NCBI GenBank assembly: GCA_002712305.1
Contig: PATE01000070.1
Span: 3,880 to 46,424, forward strand
DNA length: 42,545 bases
Source: Gemmatimonadota bacterium
GTDB lineage: Bacteria > Latescibacterota > UBA2968 > UBA8231
Reading direction: 5' to 3'
The translations under genes and the position numbers were made by a program. The notes beneath the pieces are model-generated. The model was not told where the DNA came from. It saw only the letters and a list, made by a program, of their open reading frames with translations, and did no database searches. This document shows, one piece after another, positions 26,435 to 33,602 of the stretch; within the stretch, counting starts at the first letter, position 1, and every line of letters starts with the position of its first letter.

Positions 26435-27558
26435 AGCTCCCGTCCATCAGCCTGCTCGATCGATACGTCCTGCGCCGGCACGTGTACTGCCTGGCCATGA
26501 GTGGCATCGCACTGTGGTCGATTGCCGTCATCGTCGACCTCATCGAGAACATCGACACCTTCATCGATCACGACGCAGGGCTCGTACAGATCATCCACTA
26601 CTATCTCTATCGCAGCCCCTATTGGATCGTTTTGACGCTGCCGATCACGACCCTGCTCGGTACGTTGTTTTCGCTCACGGGACTGGCCCGACGCAGTGAG
26701 GTCACCGCAGCCAAGGCGGCAGGGATCAGCCTGCATCGACTTCTGGCCCCCCTGTATCTGTTCTCCCTGCTCTTTGCGGGGCTCGCCTTCATCTTCACCG
26801 ACGTGATCGTGCCACCTGCCACCTATGCCTACAACACGACACGCGATGAGATCCGTTCCTATCGTCGCACCGATGGTTCACGGCGCCAGGTGCTGCTGCA
26901 GGATGTGAAAGGGCAATTCATCTTCGCCCGCTCGTACGACCACACTCGCGTGCGGGCTCACGATGTCACGTGGGAACGAACAAACCATCAGCGCACGATG
27001 GAACGCGCCGTAGGCCGTCAGTTGCAGTGGCGCCAAACCGATAGCAATCAGGCCGCTGGTGGTGACGCCACAAGCCAGGGGCGCTGGTGGCTCGTGGACG
27101 GGCACTACCACACCCTCGATGGTGAAAAGGTCGAGACCGTGCCCTTCGACAGCCTCGCCTTATCGCAGTTGACCCTCCTACCGGCTGACTTCGCTCGACA
27201 ACAACGCAAGCCGGAGGAAATGAACTACGCCCAGTTGGACAGATACATCGAGCGTGCTCAGGGCAATGGCGAGGACGTCACTCGACACCTCGTCGATCTC
27301 CATCTAAAGGTCTCTTTTCCCATCACCTGTGTCGTCATCTTCTGTCTCGGCGCACCACTGGCGGCCAACGCTCGAAGAAGTGGTCGCGCGAATGCCTTTG
27401 GAGTGGGGGTGCTCATCTGCTTCGTCTTCTACAGCTGCGTGAAGGCCGGCCAGGCCCTCGGATGGAATGGCGTCCTGGGACCGTGGTTGGGCGCCTGGGT
27501 GGCCAATCTCCTCTTCAGCATTCTCGGCTTCTTCCTGCTGCGCCGAACGCACACCTGA
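26431..27558 (+). CDS. lptG: LptG/LptF-family lipopolysaccharide export permease
   Basis: The ATG at 26431 overlaps the lptF stop and gives 375 residues. The N-terminus LLDRYVLRRHVYCLAMSG is the family start. Helix 2 is followed by GLARRSEVTAAKAAGISLHR, the coupling-helix region that contacts LptB. A periplasmic domain (about 130-270) has FIFARSYDHTRVRAHDVTWE and WWLVDGHYHTLDGEKVE. Three C-terminal helices end FSILGFFLLRR. Together with the upstream gene it forms the heterodimeric permease of the Lpt machine. The operon stops at a strong hairpin 34 bases downstream. Confidence 0.9.
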   Translation: MKLPSISLLDRYVLRRHVYCLAMSGIALWSIAVIVDLIENIDTFIDHDAGLVQIIHYYLYRSPYWIVLTLPITTLLGTLFSLTGLARRSEVTAAKAAGISLHRLLAPLYLFSLLFAGLAFIFTDVIVPPATYAYNTTRDEIRSYRRTDGSRRQVLLQDVKGQFIFARSYDHTRVRAHDVTWERTNHQRTMERAVGRQLQWRQTDSNQAAGGDATSQGRWWLVDGHYHTLDGEKVETVPFDSLALSQLTLLPADFARQQRKPEEMNYAQLDRYIERAQGNGEDVTRHLVDLHLKVSFPITCVVIFCLGAPLAANARRSGRANAFGVGVLICFVFYSCVKAGQALGWNGVLGPWLGAWVANLLFSILGFFLLRRTHT

Positions 27559-27591
27559 CTCGGCCACGCACCCGATCCTGCAGAACGAAAA

Positions 27592-27620
27592 AACGCCTCA
27601 GCCCTTTCGGGTGAGGCGTT
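27592..27620. terminator. bidirectional intrinsic terminator after lptG
   Basis: AACGCCTCA pairs perfectly with TGAGGCGTT around a GCCC...GGG loop that can add three more pairs. A run of A's precedes the stem and TTTT follows shortly after, so it can stop lptG transcripts and also those of the convergent gene ending at 27648. Confidence 0.85.
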
Positions 27621-27647
27621 GATTTTCGCATTGGCCTGGGTCTCTGG

Positions 27648-28937
27648 TCAGGCCAGCCCCTGCTGCATGTGGAAGATCTTCAGCTTCAGCGTTGGCGAAT
27701 GACTCTTCCATCTCTCCAGCAGATCCGCCGCCTGAGAATGACTCTCGCCACCGGCGATCTTGTCGACCAGCTCCATCAACAGTTTCGCCATCCGTTCGAG
27801 CCGCTCTTCAGTCGCCCCTTGTGTCAGCCGTTCGAAATCATCGAGCACTTCCGAACCGAGTGCGGCGCGTGTGCCCGCCATGGCTCGTTCCAGGAAACCG
27901 GCATGACGTCGAGCAAACGGCTCGTCTGAGGCACAGCGATTCACAAGGTAGCGAATCAGCTCAGGCCCGGGACGATCCAGCAAGGCTTGCGAAGTGAGAC
28001 GGGACAGATCGTGCCACTGCTTCAGGGCGAGGGTTTCACCTTCGGTCGGCTCAGGATTCAATGCCGGACGCGAACGACCTTCGACGAAGGCTTCGAACAG
28101 AGGGGCCTGCGGCAGATTCTCGAGCACGAGTCGCTGCTCGTCGGCGGACGAGAACGAAGCCATCACCTGCAGGACATCGATGGCCATCCTCGTGAGGCTC
28201 GTATGCATGCCGGGTAACTTCTGCGACAGGATCGTGTCCACATCGGGCGCACGCCCGACGAGCATCGCGTGAACGATCGCTTCTACTGTGCCCTCTGACA
28301 CGGGCACACCTAGTGCCGCCTCACGGGCCACGGTGTGCATCGGGTGCAGCAGAAATTCACGCAACTCCTCGCGCTGACGCAGTGTCCACACGAGCGAGGC
28401 GGCCATTTCCTGATCGCGCTCATCCCTGGCCAATCGCAGGATCGACTCGACGCGTTTGCGTGAAGAGAGCCACTGCCGATGATGGCCAAGAGCCTGAATC
28501 GCCGGCAGGCGTCGAACGTCCTCGACTTGGGCTGCAAACTCGAAGAGCAAGTCGATGCCGTGGGCGCCGGGCACCAGGGCACGCAGCTCGTTTGCCGCTC
28601 TGGCGCGGGTCTGAGCATCCCCCGTGGCCACCTGCGTGATCAGGTCTTCCAGGTCGACGGAGGGCGTGAGCGGTTCGGCCTCAACCTCTTCAGCGAGAAT
28701 GTCCATCGGCTGGTCCTGGTCGGCCGGCATGTGCCCAGACTCAGGTAACGACGGAGCTGCCGACTCGGGAATCGACCCAGATGCGGCCTCGGCGGGTATG
28801 GCGGCCTCTGCCGGTTCAGCCTTTGCAGGTTCGACCTTGGCCGGCTCTACCTTTGCAGGTTCTGACGCCGGCGCCTTCTGAGGCTTGGATTTCCCGTCCC
28901 CATCGTCGGCCCACGTTTGCCGAATGTCCATGACCAT
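27648..28937 (-). CDS. repeat-rich helical protein of unknown function
   Basis: 429 residues, not recognised as a named family. The first ~75 residues are disordered and contain tandem PAKVE/PAKAE units (EPAKVEPAKVEPAKAEPAEA) rich in Ala, Pro, Glu and Lys. From about residue 90 the chain is all-helical with HEAT-like pairs (AANELRALVPGAHGIDLLFE, RRLPAIQALGHHRQWLSS, ASLVWTLRQREELREFLL). It ends in a helical tail (LERMAKLLMELVDKIAGGES). No signal peptide is seen, so it is probably a cytoplasmic scaffold. It begins six bases after the PAS-like gene and is probably co-transcribed with it. The fliG gene on the other side hints at motility or signalling, but this is only context. Confidence 0.75.
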   Translation of the reverse strand: MVMDIRQTWADDGDGKSKPQKAPASEPAKVEPAKVEPAKAEPAEAAIPAEAASGSIPESAAPSLPESGHMPADQDQPMDILAEEVEAEPLTPSVDLEDLITQVATGDAQTRARAANELRALVPGAHGIDLLFEFAAQVEDVRRLPAIQALGHHRQWLSSRKRVESILRLARDERDQEMAASLVWTLRQREELREFLLHPMHTVAREAALGVPVSEGTVEAIVHAMLVGRAPDVDTILSQKLPGMHTSLTRMAIDVLQVMASFSSADEQRLVLENLPQAPLFEAFVEGRSRPALNPEPTEGETLALKQWHDLSRLTSQALLDRPGPELIRYLVNRCASDEPFARRHAGFLERAMAGTRAALGSEVLDDFERLTQGATEERLERMAKLLMELVDKIAGGESHSQAADLLERWKSHSPTLKLKIFHMQQGLA

Positions 28938-28943
28938 AGGGTT

Positions 28944-29990
28944 TCAGCAGGGCTCGGGGCCCTGTCCTTCCTGTGAGTCTCGCCGTGAGAGGTAGTGATT
29001 GCGTAAGAAGGCGTTGATCTGCTCCATGGCGAAGCGAGCCTCGACGAGACCTGTCGTGTCTGGCTTCTCGAGAAAGGCTTCAATCATGGAGAGCGGATCC
29101 ACCATCTGTTCCCGCATCTGTCCATACAGTTCCTCCTGCACGTCCGCCTGCATGCGGGAGACCTCTTCGAGCAGGGCAACATCGCGAAGGAAGATGAGGA
29201 TGACCTCGCCTGCGGCGAGTCGGTGCGGCTGGAGGGTGATTTCCAGGGGCTGCGGTTCGGTGAGCGAGAAACTCAACGACGTTTCCGCCGCCAATACGGA
29301 GAGGGGGTTCACACCGGTGGCCATCTCAAAACTGGCCCCGTCCAGATGCTCGATCGGCACATCGAGAAGACGGCCTGCCTCGAGGTTGGCCAGTTCAAGC
29401 GCCCCACTCGGGTGCAGCACGATCACACCAAAGGGCAATACGTCGAGAAGGTCTGCCTCACCCACTTCCTGGTCTGGTACCAGGGCCGACAGGGTGGCGG
29501 CGATCTCGCGAGCCAGATCTTCCAATCGGTTGGCAGAGGGTAGCAGGTCGAGCACGGCATCTTCGTCGATCCCATCGTCCGCCTCGGTCTGCAGGGCGCC
29601 GGAGAGGGATGCGAGTGCAGCGTGGGCCGTGTCGGCCGGATCCACTTCGGTGTGCGCCGTCTCTTCGGCGACACCCTCGTCCGGATCTACGCTGTCGGTG
29701 ACGTCGTCGTAGACCGGGCTCTGGGTCGGAAAGGTCAGATCCTCGGACAGCACGACGCCCCCGAGGTCGACGGTCAGCGCAAATCCACCGCCGGCGGCAG
29801 GCCGAAGCAGCCCTGCCTGACAGAGGCGATCCACCGCGTCGCTGACGTCGGCCAGATCCGCGCCAATCCGCAGGCAGATGCCGGAGACATCGTCATCGAG
29901 AAATGGGTTCTGCAGCCAGCATTCAAGGACCTGACGACGGATGTCGATCAGAAGTCCAGTTGACACCACCAAGATTTCGCCCTCGCGCAT
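28944..29990 (-). CDS. PAS-like signalling protein
   Basis: I chose the ATG at 29990 (MREGEILVVSTGLLID), giving 348 residues; a TTG at 30029 would add 13. Residues 1-90 look like a winged-helix-type domain (RIGADLADVSDAVDRLCQAG). An acidic linker follows (SVDPDEGVAEETAHTEVDPA). Then comes a PAS domain, DVLPFGVIVLHPSGALELAN followed by AGRLLDVPIEHLDGASF, and strands PLEITLQPHRLAAGEVILIF. A helix MQADVQEELYGQMREQMVDP comes next, resembling the dimerisation helix of histidine kinases but without a phosphorylatable His or an ATPase domain. It is therefore more likely a sensor or adaptor than a kinase. It diverges from fliG and precedes the helical-repeat gene. Confidence 0.75.
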   Translation of the reverse strand: MREGEILVVSTGLLIDIRRQVLECWLQNPFLDDDVSGICLRIGADLADVSDAVDRLCQAGLLRPAAGGGFALTVDLGGVVLSEDLTFPTQSPVYDDVTDSVDPDEGVAEETAHTEVDPADTAHAALASLSGALQTEADDGIDEDAVLDLLPSANRLEDLAREIAATLSALVPDQEVGEADLLDVLPFGVIVLHPSGALELANLEAGRLLDVPIEHLDGASFEMATGVNPLSVLAAETSLSFSLTEPQPLEITLQPHRLAAGEVILIFLRDVALLEEVSRMQADVQEELYGQMREQMVDPLSMIEAFLEKPDTTGLVEARFAMEQINAFLRNHYLSRRDSQEGQGPEPC

Positions 29991-30443
29991 AATGCGATCC
30001 ACGACCTTCGGTCTGCGGTTGGCGCACAAAGGGCGCTACCGTGACCTGGGAAGCCCGGGGAGGGGGCAAAGCATTTGGGAGGTGGGGATACAACAGGGAG
30101 TTCAAACTTCAGTTTTTATAGGGTGTTAGTCAATATAGCTCCGGCTCAGGCGCTAGGCAAGGTGGTTGCACCAGGGTTGCTCCAGCCATGGATTGGGCTG
30201 GACAATCCGCGTGGCCCTGCCTTTGCATGGTTCTCGGACATATTCGGCTGCGCATGCTGCATCTCAAAGCGTCGCCGTGTTCTAAATAGTTGTTTCAAAG
30301 GGATTTAGAACACCGCATTCACGGGTCACCCGGACCGGACTGCGGAAGTTTCTGCCTTGGGGCAGGAACGATCTGCCAGGATTGGCAACTAGAACCCTCG
30401 ACACCCCCACTGTGTCGACCTCAACATTGAAGGCGGAGCCCCG
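29991..30443. other. non-coding region upstream of fliG
   Basis: About 450 bases between divergent genes. The composition is mixed, with an AT-rich core around 30095-30140. A 77-residue frame (30075-30308) lacks a ribosome-binding site or recognisable sequence. I looked for sigma-28 and sigma-54 promoters for fliG and found none that meet the spacing rules. A small GGCAG/CTGCC repeat at 30361-30377 is of unclear value. Confidence 0.5.
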
Positions 30444-31484
30444 ATGAGCGAATCCAACGTCATCGCCAAAGGCAAGTATCTCGAGCAGGAAATTGAGCTC
30501 TCTCCCAGAGAGAAGTCGGCCATCATGATGGTCGTTCTTGGCCAGGAGGGTGCCGCGGATGTGATGAAGTTCCTCACCGATCACGAGATCGAGGAACTGA
30601 CACAGACCATCGCCGAACTGAAGTCCTTGCCCATCGAGCTCCAGGATGAGGTCCTGTCCGAGTTCGAGCAACACCTGCTCGCCGGTGAATACATGAGCCA
30701 GGGTGGCGTCGACTTCGCTCGTGGTGCTCTGGAGAGAGCGGTCGGTCCGCGCAAGGCGCAGGACATCCTCGATCGCGTCCTCAGCAGTGTGTCGTCAGGA
30801 TTCTACCTGCTTCGCAATGTGCCACCGGAGCAGATCGCCCCCTTTATCTCCCATGAACATCCGCAGACCATCGCCCTGATCCTGTCGCAGCTCGACTCCG
30901 GGCAGGCCGCGGGGATTCTGGCCCAACTGCCGGAGATGACCCAGGCCGAGGTCTCCTACCGCATCGCGACCATGGAGAACATCACCCCCAACGTGCTCAA
31001 GCAGATCGAGGAAAGCCTCGAGGCCAATCTGCGCGACATCCTGGGTGGCAATCAGGACGTGGGTGGCCCGAAGGTCGTGGCCGACATCCTGAATCTGACG
31101 GGTGGCTCGGTAGAGAGGAACGTCCTTGACCGACTCGATTCGCAGGACCCGGAAGTTGCCGAATACGTGCGCAATCAGATGTTCGTCTTCGAGGACCTGC
31201 AGAAACTCACCGACCGCGAGATTCAGGTCGTATTGCGAGAGGTCGAGCAGAAGGACATCGTCATCGCCTTGAAGGCAGCCAGCGAAGAGGTGAAGGAGAA
31301 GCTGCTCGGGAACATATCCGAGCGGATTCGTGCCTTCATCGAAGAAGAGATGGCATTCGCCGGCCCCATGCGCCTCAGCGAGGTAGAAGAGGTGCAGCTG
31401 CGCATCGTGCAGAAGATTCGCCAGCTGGAAGACCAGGGACAGGTCCAGATCATTCGCGGCGACGCCGGAGATCGATTCGTGTAG
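30444..31484 (+). CDS. fliG: FliG, flagellar motor switch protein
   Basis: 346 residues, close to the usual ~335. GGAG five bases before the ATG is a good ribosome-binding site. The N-terminal domain (LSPREKSAIMMVVLGQEGAA) binds FliF. The middle domain has HEHPQTIALILSQLDSGQAA with the EHPQT signature that contacts FliM. The C-terminal domain has QMFVFEDLQKLTDREIQVVL-REVEQ and ALKAASEEVKEKLLGNISER, with the charged torque helix. It acts at the cytoplasmic face of the flagellar rotor, where it meets MotA. It stands alone: no other flagellar gene is next to it in the window. Confidence 0.95.
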   Translation: MSESNVIAKGKYLEQEIELSPREKSAIMMVVLGQEGAADVMKFLTDHEIEELTQTIAELKSLPIELQDEVLSEFEQHLLAGEYMSQGGVDFARGALERAVGPRKAQDILDRVLSSVSSGFYLLRNVPPEQIAPFISHEHPQTIALILSQLDSGQAAGILAQLPEMTQAEVSYRIATMENITPNVLKQIEESLEANLRDILGGNQDVGGPKVVADILNLTGGSVERNVLDRLDSQDPEVAEYVRNQMFVFEDLQKLTDREIQVVLREVEQKDIVIALKAASEEVKEKLLGNISERIRAFIEEEMAFAGPMRLSEVEEVQLRIVQKIRQLEDQGQVQIIRGDAGDRFV

Positions 31485-31501
31485 CCATCGCGCAGCGATG
31501 G
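31485..31501. repeat. short hairpin after fliG
   Basis: CCATCGC and GCGATGG form a perfect 7-bp stem around GCA directly after the fliG stop. There is no T-run, so it may be a weak terminator or a 3'-end stabiliser. Confidence 0.45.
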
Positions 31502-31562
31502 CGTCTCGAGGCGTCAGTCCCCCGTCCGATAGCTTGTGTACAGATAGACGCCGGCGTGTAGT

Positions 31563-32030
31563 TCAGTCAGCCACAGATAGTGCCAGCGAAAACGGCTCGC
31601 CCTCTTCGGTGAGTTCGGCCACGAGCGTGATGTCTCCGTCGACGACGACCGTTGCCTTGCGACGCACCCTCAGTCCCTCACTCGACGGCACCTGAAGGAC
31701 CAGGTCGAATTCGACTTCCACGCCGGCGGATAGCTCTCCGTCGCTGATCGACACCGTCGCACCCACGGCGATATCACGACGGAAGATCCGCTCCCCCGTT
31801 TCATCCACATGCAGATACGCCGACTCCATGTCGTAGGACGTCTGGTTGGCCAGACTCACTTGCCCTGCTTCGGGCACGGGATCTTCCATATTCCGTAGAC
31901 CGGTGACATCGCCTCCGTCGCCGGATCCCCCGCCGCCACATCCACACCACGCACACAACAGCAGAATGCACCACCCCATCGTCGCCGTGCGAGCCACTCG
32001 CCAACTTGGCGGGACCGTCCGTGACGTCAT
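31563..32030 (-). CDS. small secreted protein of unknown function
   Basis: 155 residues. The start overlaps the selA stop by four bases (ATGA); Met18 (MGWCILLL) is an alternative start. A hydrophobic segment CILLLCAWCGC is followed by a Gly/Ser/Asp linker (GGGGSGDGGD). This looks like a signal peptide ending at Cys residues, but the residues before the Cys do not fit the lipobox well, so lipidation is uncertain. The remainder is predicted beta-rich (VSLANQTSYDMESAYLHVDE, TVSISDGELSAGVEVEFDLV), like a small immunoglobulin-like or C2-like fold. Function unknown. Being coupled to selA does not by itself imply a selenium role. Confidence 0.7.
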   Translation of the reverse strand: MTSRTVPPSWRVARTATMGWCILLLCAWCGCGGGGSGDGGDVTGLRNMEDPVPEAGQVSLANQTSYDMESAYLHVDETGERIFRRDIAVGATVSISDGELSAGVEVEFDLVLQVPSSEGLRVRRKATVVVDGDITLVAELTEEGEPFSLALSVAD

Positions 32031-33445
32031 CGATCAGTCGACGGCCAGAACTCTGCCAGAGCGGCTCGATTCAGCGCGGCCGCCAGTGCACGCAAGTCCT
32101 GATCACGCACCGTACGCAGATCCAGCACCAGGCGCTCCTGGGCGATCCTGCCGACCACCGCCTGCTGATCGTCCAATCGCAGCCGTCGTGCCAGTTCCTG
32201 TGCGTGGCCTTCGCCACAGGCCAGGCCGAAGCTGTCCAGCTCTTCTACGGGAAGCGCGCCACTGCCGGCTTGTGATGTCGTCGGCGTCACCAGGGCGCCC
32301 AGTTTTTCCTGAGTGGCGGGGGCCAGTTGCGCGAGCAGCGCTTCTGCCCGGGCACGGACGATCTCGGTGGACTCCGTCATCATGCGCAGCGTGGGCAGCG
32401 CCTGCTGCAGAGCCCGCGGTTCCAGACGATACAGATTGAGCGTCGCCGACAGGGCAGCCAGCGTCAGTTTGTCGCAGCGAAGGGCACGCATCATCGGACT
32501 CGCTGTCATGCGCTCGATCAGCTCCGCGCGACCGGCTAGAATCCCGGACTGGGGTCCACCGAGGATCTTGTCACCGCTGAAGGTGACCACGTCGTATCCG
32601 GCACGCAGACTGTTGGTGACGATCGGTTCGTGTGGCAGATCCCACTGTTCGAGGCCACGCAACGTGCCCCCTCCCAGGTCGAAGGCCACCGGCACGCCGG
32701 CACGTCGCCCCAGCTCGATCAGCGCACTCGCATCGGGTTCGGTCGTGAATCCAGCGACACGGTAGTTGCTGGGGTGGACCACCAGCAGCAGTGCTGTGTC
32801 CGCATCGATAGCCTCCTCGTAGTCACGCAGATGCGTGCGATTGGTCGTACCCACTTCCCGGATACGCGCGCCGCTGGCGGCGATGATATCCGGCATGCGG
32901 AAGGAACCGCCGATCTCGACCAGTTGTCCACGCGAGATGACCACTTCCCTGCCTGCAGCCAACGTGTGCAGCAACAGCAGCACCGCCGCCGCATTGTTGT
33001 TGACCACCGCCGTCGCCTCGGCACCGGTCAGTCGCCGGAGCGCCTGATCGACGTGATCGAGACGCCGACCGCGTCCACCGGTGGACAGATCGAGTTCGAG
33101 ATTGCAGTAGTCTTCGGCCGCTTCCTGCAGAGCTTGTTTGGCTTCAGGCGCCAGCGGCGCCCGCCCGAGACCGGTGTGCAGAATGACACCGGTCGCGTTG
33201 ATCACAGCTCGCAGAGATCCGCTACCGTGACGATCGAGTCGGGCCAGAAGACGGTTCGTCGCCTCCGCCGTGAGCGTGTCACGCTGGGCTTTCACCGTCC
33301 CTTCACGAACCGCGGTGCGCAGCTCATCCAGGACCTCACGCACCGTCGTCGTCACGTGCACGCGATCGAATTCGTCGAGATGAGAGGCCACGGTCGGTTG
33401 CAGCAGCAGCTGGTCGACAGAGGGCAGTTGGCTCAGATCAGACAT
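32027..33445 (-). CDS. selA: L-seryl-tRNA(Sec) selenium transferase
   Basis: I use the ATG at 33445 (MSDLSQLPSVDQLLLQP), giving 472 residues, close to known SelA (about 460). A longer frame from 33736 adds 97 basic residues that overlap the divergent gene's leader and signal sequence. The PLP fold type I core is clear: NATGVILHTGLGRAPL, NCLELDL-like YCNLELDLSTGGRGRR, VVNNNAAAVLLLLHTLAAGR, VAFDLGGGTLRG, and VTFSGDKILGGPQSG with the PLP-binding Lys293. SelA converts Ser-tRNA(Sec) to selenocysteinyl-tRNA using selenophosphate. Its presence implies that the organism makes selenoproteins. selB, selC and selD are not in the window. Confidence 0.96.
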   Translation of the reverse strand: MSDLSQLPSVDQLLLQPTVASHLDEFDRVHVTTTVREVLDELRTAVREGTVKAQRDTLTAEATNRLLARLDRHGSGSLRAVINATGVILHTGLGRAPLAPEAKQALQEAAEDYCNLELDLSTGGRGRRLDHVDQALRRLTGAEATAVVNNNAAAVLLLLHTLAAGREVVISRGQLVEIGGSFRMPDIIAASGARIREVGTTNRTHLRDYEEAIDADTALLLVVHPSNYRVAGFTTEPDASALIELGRRAGVPVAFDLGGGTLRGLEQWDLPHEPIVTNSLRAGYDVVTFSGDKILGGPQSGILAGRAELIERMTASPMMRALRCDKLTLAALSATLNLYRLEPRALQQALPTLRMMTESTEIVRARAEALLAQLAPATQEKLGALVTPTTSQAGSGALPVEELDSFGLACGEGHAQELARRLRLDDQQAVVGRIAQERLVLDLRTVRDQDLRALAAALNRAALAEFWPSTDR

Positions 33446-33476
33446 GGTCAAGGAAGATATCGTGACAGCGGACAGC

Positions 33477-33505
33477 GCGACAGACGGCGAATCAGTCCGT
33501 ATAAT
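33477..33505 (+). promoter_or_regulatory. promoter of the LysM amidase gene
   Basis: GCGACA, a 17-base spacer and a perfect TATAAT at 33500-33505 lie 98 bases before the GTG start. The -10 falls inside the longest possible frame of the downstream gene, which supports the later GTG start. Confidence 0.6.
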
Positions 33506-33602
33506 TGATACCTGCGTCCGCAACGCCTCCCCCGGCTGCCGTACAACGGACGTCCCCACCCTGACTACACCCCGTTCCGTCACCGATGGACGCCGCCTCG
33601 TC

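Noticed and set aside
30160-30195. Sigma-54-like GG/GC doublets upstream of fliG
   Set aside because: The spacing between GG and GC is 13 rather than 10 bases.
30075-30308. 77-residue frame upstream of fliG
   Set aside because: No ribosome-binding site, no recognisable sequence, and composition unlike its neighbours' coding regions.
33444-33602. N-terminal extension of the LysM amidase
   Set aside because: Contains the promoter (TATAAT) and lies before the signal peptide; the GTG at 33603 fits better.
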